Assembly (NCBI GenBank): GCA_031401235.1
Contig: JANNRJ010000001.1
Coordinates: 62,001-126,000 of the forward strand
From: UBA3006 sp031401235
GTDB lineage: Bacteria > Actinomycetota > Acidimicrobiia > Acidimicrobiales > Ilumatobacteraceae
Length of the DNA: 64,000 bases
Direction: 5' to 3'
The notes under the pieces are model-generated. The model saw only the letters and a program-made list of their open reading frames with translations. It did not search any database and was not told the origin of the DNA. Positions 34,586 through 42,916 of the stretch are shown in pieces; the first letter of the stretch is position 1; each line of letters opens with the position of its first letter. The translations under genes and the position numbers were made by a program.

Positions 34586-35602
34586 ATGTCATTAAGTGAT
34601 CAACATCATCACCGATCAGGTGGTGCAAAATTATTGAGTCGTACCAAGGTAGTAACAATTGGAATCGTATTCCTGTTGGTCTTGGCAGCATGTGGTGGAA
34701 GTGACAGCGCTGTTGACGTGACCGATGAACCCAACGTCACGACCGAAACGGACACTGTCGCCCCGGCAGCAGCCGAACAGTACGTCGCCAACGCGTCCGA
34801 ATTCGTTTCAGCAGCCGACTGGGATGCCGCCGAAAAGATGACAATCGAATTAAACGAGATGTCATTCACACCGAACGACATCATCATGGAGGCGGGGAAG
34901 CCATACATCGTGACGCTTACGAACATTGGTGCTGTCAAGCACGAATTCACAGCGAGTGAATTCTTCCGCACGGTGGCAACTCGTAAAGCGGAAACCGCTG
35001 AAAGTGAGGTGAAGGTTCCTTTCTTCACCGAGATTGAGGTCTTCGCCGGAAAGTCAGTGGATCTTTACTTGATTCCGCTCATCCCGGGCACTTATGAGTT
35101 GAAGTGTGAGATCGAGGGTCACTTCGAGGCGGGAATGTTTGGCACGATCACCGTGACTGGCGAGACGCCGGCATCACCTGCGATTGAACTCGCCGATGTC
35201 GCGTCCGGACCGTGGGTCCAAGATGGGCCAGACCTCATTTCAGCGGCCGACTGGGATGCTGCCGGAAAGATGACAATCGAACTCTCCGAGTTCGCATTTT
35301 CACCGAAGGACTTCACTCTGGAGGCCGGCAAGCCATACATCCTGACGGTCGTCACCGTGGGCGATGTTAAGCACGAATTCACCGCTAGTGAGTTCTTCCC
35401 GACGATCGCGTTTCGTAAGGCGCAGGATGAGTCAGGCGAATTCAAGTCGACTACTCCGCACGAGATCGAAGTTTTCCCAGGCAAGTCGATCGATATCTAT
35501 CTGATCCCGACCGAGACAGGGACATTCGAATTGAAGTGCGAAATTGAAGGTCACTTCGAAGCGGGAATGTTCGGCACGATCACCGTGACACCAGCGACCT
35601 GA
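34586..35602 (+). CDS. Lipoprotein with two tandem cupredoxin-like domains
   Basis: 338 residues from ATG 34586, which has a strong GAGGAGGAGA ribosome site; an earlier frame start at 34538 is weaker. Lipobox LAAC puts the lipid on C36. Two copies of a roughly 117-residue domain follow (about 75-191 and 219-335). Each has a complete type 1 copper set: H119, C174, H179, M184 in the first and H263, C318, H323, M328 in the second, in the pattern Cys-x4-His-x4-Met. This suggests a membrane-anchored, exported two-copper electron carrier or copper store. Partner oxidase or reductase genes are not adjacent. Confidence 0.85.
   Translation: MSLSDQHHHRSGGAKLLSRTKVVTIGIVFLLVLAACGGSDSAVDVTDEPNVTTETDTVAPAAAEQYVANASEFVSAADWDAAEKMTIELNEMSFTPNDIIMEAGKPYIVTLTNIGAVKHEFTASEFFRTVATRKAETAESEVKVPFFTEIEVFAGKSVDLYLIPLIPGTYELKCEIEGHFEAGMFGTITVTGETPASPAIELADVASGPWVQDGPDLISAADWDAAGKMTIELSEFAFSPKDFTLEAGKPYILTVVTVGDVKHEFTASEFFPTIAFRKAQDESGEFKSTTPHEIEVFPGKSIDIYLIPTETGTFELKCEIEGHFEAGMFGTITVTPAT
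34808..35590 (+). repeat. Internal tandem duplication within the cupredoxin gene
   Basis: Two coding repeats, about 34808-35158 and 35240-35590, 432 bases apart. The last 60 bases of each (35099-35158 and 35531-35590) encode the same 20 residues but differ at several third codon positions, so the identical protein sequence reflects selection on the copper site more than a very recent DNA copy. Confidence 0.85.
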
Positions 35603-35660
35603 TGACGAACGCTGGTGGAATACCTATATAGGGAGCGGGAACTTCCGTTCCTTATGTAGG

Positions 35661-37193
35661 TCAACTGGCCTCGGCACGTTCGCGCACTGCGCGAAGTAAA
35701 CCTGGAAACACAAATCGGTGGAACGGTCGAACCGAGTACCAATAGAGATAGCCGAGGATGCCTCGTGGCTCGTACATCGCGGTCTGCTCGACACGCGCAC
35801 CCCCAGCGTCGGGCAGCACCTCAAATTGCAGCCAGGCTCGACCGGGCAGCTTCATCTCGGCCCGTAGCCGCAATAGATGTGGAGACTCGATAGCTTCTAC
35901 ACGCCAGAAGTCAAGGGGTTCGCCGGCGCGCAGTTCGCGCGGGTGGCGTCTGCCCCGCCGCATTCCCACCCCACCAAACACACGGTCAAGCACTCCCCGC
36001 AACTGCCAGAGCGCGTTACCCGCGGGCCAACCGTTATCGCCACCGAGACCACAGATGACGTCGAAAACGCGCTCCGGCGAAGCTTCGACTCGACCGTGGT
36101 ACCGCTCGAGTTGCATGCCTTCGTGAGTCGACAGCTGATGACCTTCAAGCTGATCCCGGCTCAGGCTGGCCAGACTCGACGCCCAGGTCGTTTCCACATC
36201 ATCGGCAGCAAGACGGGCCATCGCCCGCTGAACGGCCTCGTCATAACCCATTGGCCGGACCTTGAACTCTCGCAATGCACGATCGTCACTGACCACAACT
36301 TCCGTCCGCATACTCTGAATCAAGGGTTGGGCAATGCGATAAGGGATCGGCGTCATCAGACCGACGAATCGACTGCTCATTTCTGGTCGAGGAACTGGGA
36401 GTGCAACGATGACTCGCCGCAAGCCCCGGATCCGCGCGTAGCGGACCATCATCTCTCTGTAGCTCAGCACGTCACGCCCGCCAATTTCGTAGACACCACA
36501 CGCGCCGTCGTAGTCAAGAACCGTGGTCAGGTAATCAAGAACATCACGCACGCTGATTGGTTGACAACGGGTGTTGATCCATCGTGGGGTCACCATCATC
36601 GGCATGCGCTCGACAAGATGGCGAATCATCTCGAAACTTGCCGAGCCGGATCCGACGATGACAGCAGCGCGGAACTCCACCACCGGTACGCCGGCCACCG
36701 TCAACGCGCGACCCACTTCGTGGCGAGAGAGGAGATGCCGGCTGTGCACCTCTGCGGACCGACCGAGTCCCCCGAGGTAAATGATCCTGCCGACTCCGGC
36801 CCGCGCCGCTGCGCGACCGAACGCATCGGCCATCAACCGGTCACGCTCGCGAAAGGTCTCGCTCTCAGCCATCGAGTGCACGAGGTAATAGGCGACGTCG
36901 ATACCTTCAAGCACCGCGGGAAGCACCGACGCATCGATGAGGTCACCTGGCACAATTTCGACACCGGGCCAGTCCCGCCCGGCGAGGCGATCGGGATGGC
37001 GAGCCACGCAACGGACACGGTGCCCTCGGGCGAGCAGTCGGGGCACCAAGCGTCCACCGATGTAGCCCGTCGCTCCGGTGACGAGCACATGCACCGGATG
37101 CGCCGAAGGTTCCACCTGTAGATCGACGCGTGACTGCACGACTTCATGACCGTTGGCGGCTCCAAGAGCGTTGCTGAGCCGATTGTTGTCCAT
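35661..37193 (-). CDS. NAD(P)-binding SDR fused to DUF2867
   Basis: 510 residues. Residues about 33-330 form an atypical SDR/NmrA-like Rossmann domain (VTGATGYIGGRLVPRLL at 39-55, then 'YLVHSMAES'). The remaining part is a DUF2867-type domain with a predicted START/SRPBCC-like fold ('DRVFGGVGMRRGRRHP', 'LDFWRVEAIESPHLLRLRAEMKLPGRAWLQFEV'). This fusion is widespread in bacteria, with unclear function. The gene is much richer in G+C than its surroundings (45 of 60 bases in 36961-37020), which suggests transfer from a high-GC donor. It lies between two tRNA-Ser genes. Confidence 0.85.
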   Translation of the reverse strand: MDNNRLSNALGAANGHEVVQSRVDLQVEPSAHPVHVLVTGATGYIGGRLVPRLLARGHRVRCVARHPDRLAGRDWPGVEIVPGDLIDASVLPAVLEGIDVAYYLVHSMAESETFRERDRLMADAFGRAAARAGVGRIIYLGGLGRSAEVHSRHLLSRHEVGRALTVAGVPVVEFRAAVIVGSGSASFEMIRHLVERMPMMVTPRWINTRCQPISVRDVLDYLTTVLDYDGACGVYEIGGRDVLSYREMMVRYARIRGLRRVIVALPVPRPEMSSRFVGLMTPIPYRIAQPLIQSMRTEVVVSDDRALREFKVRPMGYDEAVQRAMARLAADDVETTWASSLASLSRDQLEGHQLSTHEGMQLERYHGRVEASPERVFDVICGLGGDNGWPAGNALWQLRGVLDRVFGGVGMRRGRRHPRELRAGEPLDFWRVEAIESPHLLRLRAEMKLPGRAWLQFEVLPDAGGARVEQTAMYEPRGILGYLYWYSVRPFHRFVFPGLLRAVRERAEAS

Positions 37194-37407
37194 GACAGAG
37201 TATGTACCTAAGTCGGGTGGCTAGTTGGGGTTGGGTTGATCTTGGTGCATCCCCTGAATTTCAATCGAAATTGGGCGAGTTTCTATTCGCCTTACACCAC
37301 GGACGGATCTGCCCCAGGTTTGGATAACTTGCCTTCGCGCTGATTAGCTGTTTATGGAATCAATCGTCTCAGTCTGCTTTGACCGATAGATATGAAATTG
37401 ACAGAGT

Positions 37408-37495
37408 TGGCGGAGGGGGTGGGATTCGAACCCACGGAGGCTTGCGCCTCACACGCTTTCCAAGCGTGCCGATTCGGCCGCTCTCGCACCCCTCC
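37408..37495 (-). tRNA. tRNA-Ser (GGA)
   Basis: Minus strand, starting GGAGGGG at 37495 and closing with CCCCTCC, discriminator G at 37411 and encoded CCA at 37410-37408. The anticodon stem CACGC/GCGTG holds the loop TTGGAAA, giving anticodon GGA, which reads UCC and UCU. A long class II variable arm (GTGAGGCGCAAGCCTC) is present. Confidence 0.96.
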
Positions 37496-37578
37496 AAGGA
37501 TTGCGAAGCAGGCTACCGCAGCAAAACAGATGCACCTTGGGCGATAGCGTGAGGCCAATCGCGTCTCTGCCAAGTGAG

Positions 37579-37684
37579 GTGACGGTCGGGTCCTGTGCAA
37601 CGGATGCTCGAGAATCAGGTCAGGGCCGGAAGGCAGCAGCCTTCATCGGAATCATCCGAGTGCCGCAGACCACCTGGCCGTCAC
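37579..37684 (+). ncRNA. ffs: Small signal recognition particle RNA (4.5S type)
   Basis: The universally conserved SRP core is plain: GGTCAGGGCCGGAAGGCAGC at 37618-37637, with an AGCAGCC continuation. Terminal bases GTGACGG (37579-37585) pair with CCGTCAC (37678-37684), fixing approximate ends. Length about 106 nt fits the small bacterial form without an Alu domain. The RNA binds Ffh to target membrane proteins. Its last four bases overlap the stop region of the minus-strand exonuclease gene. Strand is set by the core. The exact ends are uncertain by a few bases. Confidence 0.92.
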
Positions 37685-38550
37685 TTCAGTCGGTGGAGGC
37701 GTTCAATAAGTTGAGGCGCGCCAAGTCGTGTGGCGACTTCTTCAAATCGAGAAGTTGGACCATTCCATTTCCAGTCGTCAACTATCCCGACCGGCACCGT
37801 AGTGACGAGTGTTGCCAAGATCCGAAACAATTCTGCGTTAGGGCGGTGATCACGGAGGGTTGTGGCCAACTTTTCCGCACTCCGCACCACAACACCATCG
37901 GCGATCCATTGCTTGTGATCTTCAGGGATCAAATCGATGCTGCGATACTTGGCCAGCACCACCGAGGCGCTCTTGGCGCCCCACCCAGATAACCCTGGGA
38001 ATCCATCGGCGCTGTCGCCAACCAAAGCCAGGTAATCGACAATCGACTCCGGGCCGACACCGAACTTGGCACGGAGCGCACTTTCATCGATGATCGTGTT
38101 TGTACGACGATCAAGTTGCACGACTCGTTTGCCCTGCACACACTGACCAAGATCTTTGTCCGGGGTGAGAATGAGCACTTTGTGGACTCGGCGATCATTA
38201 CTGGCAACTTCCACTGCCGATCCCAGTGCATCGTCGGCCTCGTACTCCACCATTGGCCACACAGTGACACCGAGTGCCTCAAGGGCATCCTCAACCACCG
38301 GAATCTGATCAAGCAAGACTTTTTCCATTCCTTCAGAAGTCTTGTAACCTGAATACAACTCGTTGCGAAAACTCTCGATTACGTGGTCGGTGGCAACACC
38401 AATATGTGTTGCCCCATCGGCAAGTAGTTGAATCGTCGATGACAACACACCGATCGTTCCGGCAAATGGCGGTGGATCGCGATGGTGCACAGCCTGGCCG
38501 AAATGCTGTCGATATAGCTCATAGGTGCCATCCACAAGATGTACTTGCAT
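37681..38550 (-). CDS. 5'-3' exonuclease, FEN/PolA N-terminal type
   Basis: 289 residues. It corresponds to the 5'-nuclease domain of DNA polymerase I as a separate protein: an opening 'VHLVDGTYELYRQHF', the acidic cluster 'EYEADDALGSAVE', 'ILTPDKDLGQCV', and 'DYLALVGDSADGFPGLSGWGAKSASVVL', which is the helix-hairpin-helix with the third set of metal ligands. It would remove RNA primers or flaps. Similar stand-alone proteins exist in mycobacteria. The gene ends over the 3' end of ffs on the other strand. Confidence 0.92.
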   Translation of the reverse strand: MQVHLVDGTYELYRQHFGQAVHHRDPPPFAGTIGVLSSTIQLLADGATHIGVATDHVIESFRNELYSGYKTSEGMEKVLLDQIPVVEDALEALGVTVWPMVEYEADDALGSAVEVASNDRRVHKVLILTPDKDLGQCVQGKRVVQLDRRTNTIIDESALRAKFGVGPESIVDYLALVGDSADGFPGLSGWGAKSASVVLAKYRSIDLIPEDHKQWIADGVVVRSAEKLATTLRDHRPNAELFRILATLVTTVPVGIVDDWKWNGPTSRFEEVATRLGAPQLIERLHRLK

Positions 38551-38577
38551 ACAGCGAAACTACTCCTCAGAAATGAT

Positions 38578-39270
38578 CTAAATACCCAGCCAAACTCGAG
38601 CGATCCAGTCTCCCGCAAACATCGAAACCAATGTTCCCAGTGCCAAATATGGTCCAAAGGCGAGGCGAGTAGTTCGTGTCGCTCGTCGACTAATCAACAA
38701 CAACAACGCGACCAAGCCGGCCAACACTGAAGCCACCAGTACCGCCACCAGAACATAGGAGGCTCCCAGCCAGCCGAGGTACATCCCGATGACAATGGCG
38801 AGTCGAACATCTCCGCCACCGATTCCGCCTCGACTCACAGCCCACAGCAACAAGAACGCAAAAAATAGCAATCCGGAACAGAAAAACGAGACCACGAGAC
38901 GACCTGGATTTTCACGAATAAATGCGGCCACCACCAACAACGGTGCGCCAAGCATGATCGTGCTTAGTGTGATGCGGCGAGATAAGCGATGTGTCGCCGC
39001 ATCGACGATGCTTTGCGACACCAACGCAGATGTCAGAAGGGCGAAGGCAAAAAGTTCCCAAGTGAAGTCGAATCGCCACAACAATCCGGCACCAGCAATT
39101 GCTCCAACTGCCGCGACTGCCGGCACAAACGCCGGGTTTTGGGAAAAGTTTCGTCCATCTCCGATGACATTGCGTTCGGTGTCGAGGCGATCAATGAGTC
39201 GCCGAGATGACCGCGCACGACGCATTCCAACGATCGCGCCCACGATTGCAGCGATGAGATAGCCAATCAC
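38578..39270 (-). CDS. Prepilin peptidase, type A24 (TadV/CpaA-like core)
   Basis: 230 residues, very hydrophobic with about seven membrane helices. Both catalytic aspartates are visible: D90 in SIVDAATHRL and D154 in the GxGD-like GGGDVRLA. The N-terminal cytosolic methylase zinc region found in full PilD proteins is missing, so it is the short form. It would cleave type IV pilin-like leader peptides. No pilin or Tad genes are close by. It lies upstream of the exonuclease gene on the same strand, 27 bases apart. Confidence 0.88.
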   Translation of the reverse strand: MIGYLIAAIVGAIVGMRRARSSRRLIDRLDTERNVIGDGRNFSQNPAFVPAVAAVGAIAGAGLLWRFDFTWELFAFALLTSALVSQSIVDAATHRLSRRITLSTIMLGAPLLVVAAFIRENPGRLVVSFFCSGLLFFAFLLLWAVSRGGIGGGDVRLAIVIGMYLGWLGASYVLVAVLVASVLAGLVALLLLISRRATRTTRLAFGPYLALGTLVSMFAGDWIARVWLGI

Positions 39271-39277
39271 TAAGCGA

Positions 39278-39679
39278 CTATTCCTGAACGAGTTCGATGA
39301 GAGTGCCCAAATTTCCCTTTGGATGAATAAATGCCACCGTCGTTCCGCGACTGCCTAGCCGTGGTGATCTATCAATTGGCGTGGCACCAGCGGCAACCAT
39401 TGCCGCGAGTGCTTCCGCACAATCCTTCACTCGATAGCCGATGTGATGCAAACCTTCTCCACGTTTTTCGATGGACTTGGCAACGGGAGAATCTGTTCGG
39501 GTTGGGGTGATCAACTGCACATAGCTATCGGCAACTTTGATCATCGCCTCTTCGACACCATCATATTCGACGATCTCTCGATGAGTAACTGTGGCGCCAA
39601 ATGCGCGAAAGTAATAATCGATGGCGGCATCAAGATCGCGTACCGCGATGGCGATGTGATCAATTTCAGTGAGCAACAT
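39278..39679 (-). CDS. mce: Methylmalonyl-CoA epimerase
   Basis: 133 residues from ATG 39679. VOC-fold protein with a first segment 'TEIDHIAIAVRDLDAAIDYY', a central 'EGLHHIGYRVKDCAEALAAM' and a final 'FIHPKGNLGTLIELVQE'; the His in DHIAIAV, the His in LHHIG and the Glu in LIELVQE are the metal ligands of the family. It interconverts the (S) and (R) forms of methylmalonyl-CoA. It lies 17 bases beyond the stop of the ccr gene, on the same strand, which fits joint use of the two enzymes. Confidence 0.93.
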   Translation of the reverse strand: MLLTEIDHIAIAVRDLDAAIDYYFRAFGATVTHREIVEYDGVEEAMIKVADSYVQLITPTRTDSPVAKSIEKRGEGLHHIGYRVKDCAEALAAMVAAGATPIDRSPRLGSRGTTVAFIHPKGNLGTLIELVQE

Positions 39680-39696
39680 GGTTCTAGTGTCGCAGT

Positions 39697-41037
39697 TCAA
39701 CCGCTGGATCGACGAAATAGAGTTATCTTTTCTTCGCCGATCTTGGCGCGAAGCTCCGGATTGTCGATGCCCATTCCCTCATGCGGAGCCAAGCAAAGTA
39801 TCCCGATCTTGCCCTCATGCAAATTGCGATGAACTTGGTACGCGGCCTCACCTGTATTTTCAAGAGTGAATACCTGTGACAACACAGGCTGAATCATGCC
39901 TTTGCTGATTAGTCGGTTCGCTTCCCATGCTTCGCGGTAGTTGGCAAAATGCGAGCCCACTAGTTTTTTCAGGCGCATCCAGAAGAATCGGTTGTCAAAT
40001 TCCAACATATAGCCACTCGTGGCTGCACAAATTGTCACCGTTCCACCCTTTTTCACGACATACATCGATGCTCCAAAGGTTGCACGACCAGGATGTTCAA
40101 ACACGATGTCGGGGTCCTCGCCAACAAGGCTGCGGATATCACCACCAAGTCGGCGCCATTCACTTTCGTTATGTGTGTTGTCGTCATTCCAAAATTTGTA
40201 GTCGGCGGCCTTTCGATCAATGACTGCTTCACAACCCATTTCCCGCAATAACTTTGCCTTTTCGGGTGAACTCACCACACCAACGGGAATGCCACCGCCG
40301 TTGAGCACGTATTGTGTGGCATATGCACCGATCCCACCGGTGGCACCCCAGATGAGCACCACATCGCCTTGTTTCATTCGTGCTCCGTTGGGGGAGACCA
40401 ACATGCGATAACTCGTGCTGTTGCACAATGCATTCACTGCCGATTCTTCCCACGACAGATGTGTTGGTTTGGGCATTAGTTGATTGGCCTTGACCACGGC
40501 AAGATCGGCAAGACCTCCAAAATTGGTCTCGTATCCCCAAATGCGCTGATTACTGCCCAGCATCGAATCGTTATGAGACGTCGGATCTTGATCATCGACA
40601 TGGTTGCAGTGCACCGTGACTTTGTCACCCGGCTTCCAACTACGTACGGCCGAACCAACTCGCAGAACCACTCCTGCAGCATCACTACCGATCACTTGGT
40701 GTGGTAAGTCATGACGTTTTGCCCATTCACTCTCGCGGGCAAGACGGGCCAGCGAGCCAAACGTACTTATCGGCTCGAAAATGCTTGTCCACACGGTATT
40801 GAAGTTGATACTGCTGGCCATCACCGCAATAAGTGCCTCGTCAGGGGCAATCTCGGGGGTTGGAACATCGCGAACATGCACGCTCTTGCGCGGATCCTTG
40901 TCGGCTGACTTCACGCCGGCAAACATTTCCGCTTCTTCCTTTAAGACGACCGCCGCACGATAGGAACTTGGCACCGCGAGCAACCCGAATTCTTTGGAAT
41001 CTGCTCCGCCTACGATGGCTTCGAGGATTTGTTTCAT
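39697..41037 (-). CDS. ccr: Crotonyl-CoA carboxylase/reductase
   Basis: 446 residues, the family length. Zinc-free MDR-type reductase with the distinguishing segments INFNTVW, WGYETNFGGLAD, IWGATGGIGAYATQY and GSHFANYREAWEAN, which include residues used for CO2 binding and catalysis in known Ccr. It reductively carboxylates crotonyl-CoA to ethylmalonyl-CoA with NADPH. This is the key step of the ethylmalonyl-CoA pathway for acetate assimilation, or supplies ethylmalonyl-CoA for polyketides. Divergent from the thiolase gene, consistent with one acyl-CoA module. Confidence 0.95.
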   Translation of the reverse strand: MKQILEAIVGGADSKEFGLLAVPSSYRAAVVLKEEAEMFAGVKSADKDPRKSVHVRDVPTPEIAPDEALIAVMASSINFNTVWTSIFEPISTFGSLARLARESEWAKRHDLPHQVIGSDAAGVVLRVGSAVRSWKPGDKVTVHCNHVDDQDPTSHNDSMLGSNQRIWGYETNFGGLADLAVVKANQLMPKPTHLSWEESAVNALCNSTSYRMLVSPNGARMKQGDVVLIWGATGGIGAYATQYVLNGGGIPVGVVSSPEKAKLLREMGCEAVIDRKAADYKFWNDDNTHNESEWRRLGGDIRSLVGEDPDIVFEHPGRATFGASMYVVKKGGTVTICAATSGYMLEFDNRFFWMRLKKLVGSHFANYREAWEANRLISKGMIQPVLSQVFTLENTGEAAYQVHRNLHEGKIGILCLAPHEGMGIDNPELRAKIGEEKITLFRRSSG

Positions 41038-41117
41038 ATCGAGACAGTACTGAGTTGAAGGGTGTGGTCGGCAAGTCTGGTTGCTCAGTACTTCAGCGGG
41101 GGACCTACGCTCTAGTC

Positions 41118-42299
41118 ATGGCTGGTTCATATATCGTTGCCGGAGCCCGTACACCGATCGGAAAAATGAGCGGTGCACTTGCCTCATTTAGTGCTGCTGA
41201 ACTCGGTGGATTCGCAATTGCGGCCGCCTTGCAACGCGCCGGGGTTGGGCCACATGAGGTCGATCATGTGATCATGGGTCAAGTTCTCACAGCTGGCCAA
41301 GGTCAAGTTCCATCGCGTCAGGCGGCAGTGAAGGCCGGCATTCCGATGAATGTGCCGAGCGTGAACATCAACAAAGTTTGTCTCTCCGGTCTTAATGCGA
41401 TTTATCTTGCCGATTTAATGATCGCCAGTGGCGAGGCTGACATCGTTGTCGCCGGCGGGATGGAAAGTATGACCAACGCGCCATATTTGGCAATCGGTGC
41501 ACGAAGTGGTTTTCGATACGGCAACACAGAACTCGCCGATGCAATCCTCAAAGACGGTCTGTGGTGCGCCTTCGACGCATGCTTAATGGGACTTGGCACC
41601 GAGCGCTACACCGGTGGGCAGATCAGCCGACACGAACAAGATGACCTGGCAGTAAAGAGCAACGCCCGGGCCGCGGCGGCAATTGCCGCTGGACGCCTGA
41701 CCGATGAAATTATCGCCGTCAACATTCCACAGCGAAAAGGTGATCAAATTGTTTTTGATACTGATGAGGGAGTCCGTGCCTCCACGACGATGGAATCGCT
41801 CTCGGCACTCAAGCCGGCATTTGATAATCAAGGAACCATTACCGCGGGTAATGCCAGCCAACTCAGCGATGCAGGTTCGGCACTGGTATTGATGTCAAAG
41901 AAAGCCGCAGAGCAACGTGGCGTAAAACCCCTTGGTGAATTTGTGAGTTACGGAATGGTGGCCGGACCGGACAATGCCTCGTTATTGCATCAACCAAGTC
42001 GAAGCATTATGCGCGCACTCGACCGCGGAAAATTGTCACTCAAGGATGTGGATCTATTTGAAATCAATGAAGCGTTTGCCGCCGTCGGAATCGCTTCAAT
42101 GAAGGATCTTGGAATCACCGATGACATTGTCAATGTGAATGGTGGTGCAATTGCCCTCGGTCACCCAATCGGAATGAGCGGCAATCGTCTTGCACTCACC
42201 TTGCTACACGAACTTCGGCGCCGTGGTGGCGGTGTTGGTGCTGCAGCGTTGTGTGGTGGAGGTGGACAAGGGGACGCACTCATCGTTCGCTCACTCTAA
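41118..42299 (+). CDS. Acetyl-CoA acetyltransferase (thiolase)
   Basis: 393 residues from ATG 41118; upstream in-frame extension lies across the ccr gene on the other strand. Thiolase signatures: nucleophile C88 in NKVCLSGLNAI, EINEAF, GHPIGMSG, and the final CGGGGQGD loop. It joins two acetyl-CoA to acetoacetyl-CoA, the first step of the ethylmalonyl-CoA or PHB routes. The placement opposite ccr supports a biosynthetic role here over beta-oxidation. It is convergent with recR, 4 bases apart. Confidence 0.95.
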   Translation: MAGSYIVAGARTPIGKMSGALASFSAAELGGFAIAAALQRAGVGPHEVDHVIMGQVLTAGQGQVPSRQAAVKAGIPMNVPSVNINKVCLSGLNAIYLADLMIASGEADIVVAGGMESMTNAPYLAIGARSGFRYGNTELADAILKDGLWCAFDACLMGLGTERYTGGQISRHEQDDLAVKSNARAAAAIAAGRLTDEIIAVNIPQRKGDQIVFDTDEGVRASTTMESLSALKPAFDNQGTITAGNASQLSDAGSALVLMSKKAAEQRGVKPLGEFVSYGMVAGPDNASLLHQPSRSIMRALDRGKLSLKDVDLFEINEAFAAVGIASMKDLGITDDIVNVNGGAIALGHPIGMSGNRLALTLLHELRRRGGGVGAAALCGGGGQGDALIVRSL

Positions 42300-42302
42300 A
42301 TT

Positions 42303-42911
42303 TTAAGTCGAGATTTCTCGTCGACCTTCTAATGCTCTTCCGAGAGTGAGCTCATCGGCGTATTCCAAATCTCCACCAACTGGAAGCCCACTGGCGATCC
42401 GCGTCACTCGTAACCCAAGGGGCTTGAGCAATCTGGCCAGATACATCGCGGTGACATCGCCTTCAGTATTTGGGTTTGTGCACACAATGACTTCGGTGAC
42501 AGCTTCCGGTTCAAGCCGCGCAATTAGTTCACGAACTTTCAATTGATCGGGACCGATACCTTCCATCGGATTCATTGCCCCAAGCAAGACGTGGTAACGC
42601 CCACGAAATTCGCGCGTCTTTTCGATGGCCACGATGTCACGTGATTCTTCAACCACGCAAATTACTGAGTTATCTCGATTGTCATCGGCACAGATCGCAC
42701 AGAGATTTCCTTCAGAAAAATTGAAGCATCGCTCGCAAAATCGCACCAACGCTTTTGCCTCGACAATAGATGCCGCAAGTCGCTCAACTTCGTGCGTATC
42801 AGTTTTCAACAAATGGAATGCGATTCGCTGGGCCGATTTAGGTCCCAACCCCGGCAAACGACCAAGGGCATCAATGAGTGCCTGCATAGGTGCTGTATAA
42901 GCCGACGACAT
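42303..42911 (-). CDS. recR: Recombination protein RecR
   Basis: 202 residues. Helix-hairpin-helix 'LIDALGRLPGLGPKSAQRIAFHLL' at the N-terminus, a four-cysteine zinc finger in 'FCERCFNFSEGNLCAICADD', and a Toprim domain with 'CVVEESRDIVAIEKTREFRGRYHVLLGAMNPMEGIGPDQL'. It acts with RecO/RecF at gaps in DNA. It follows dnaX on the same strand with a 5-base gap, the standard bacterial pairing. Confidence 0.97.
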   Translation of the reverse strand: MSSAYTAPMQALIDALGRLPGLGPKSAQRIAFHLLKTDTHEVERLAASIVEAKALVRFCERCFNFSEGNLCAICADDNRDNSVICVVEESRDIVAIEKTREFRGRYHVLLGAMNPMEGIGPDQLKVRELIARLEPEAVTEVIVCTNPNTEGDVTAMYLARLLKPLGLRVTRIASGLPVGGDLEYADELTLGRALEGRREIST

Positions 42912-42916
42912 TGCTA

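Noticed and set aside
35589..35617. Hairpin at the end of the cupredoxin gene (CACCAGCG/CGCTGGTG)
   Set aside because: Eight-base arms with a 13-base loop span the stop codon, but no T-run follows, so I do not call it an intrinsic terminator.
35877..37121. Long open frame (414 codons) on the plus strand
   Set aside because: It lies antisense to the SDR-DUF2867 gene, whose NAD-binding loop and DUF2867 segments are clear. The open frame is a by-product of high GC content and has no recognisable domain.
37194..37407. Gap before tRNA-Ser(GGA)
   Set aside because: Looked for a small gene or operator; only short, weak inverted repeats are present and no open frame with a ribosome site is seen.
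40833..41117. Upstream extension of the thiolase
   Set aside because: It overlaps the ccr gene on the opposite strand; ATG 41118 begins with the canonical thiolase N-terminus.
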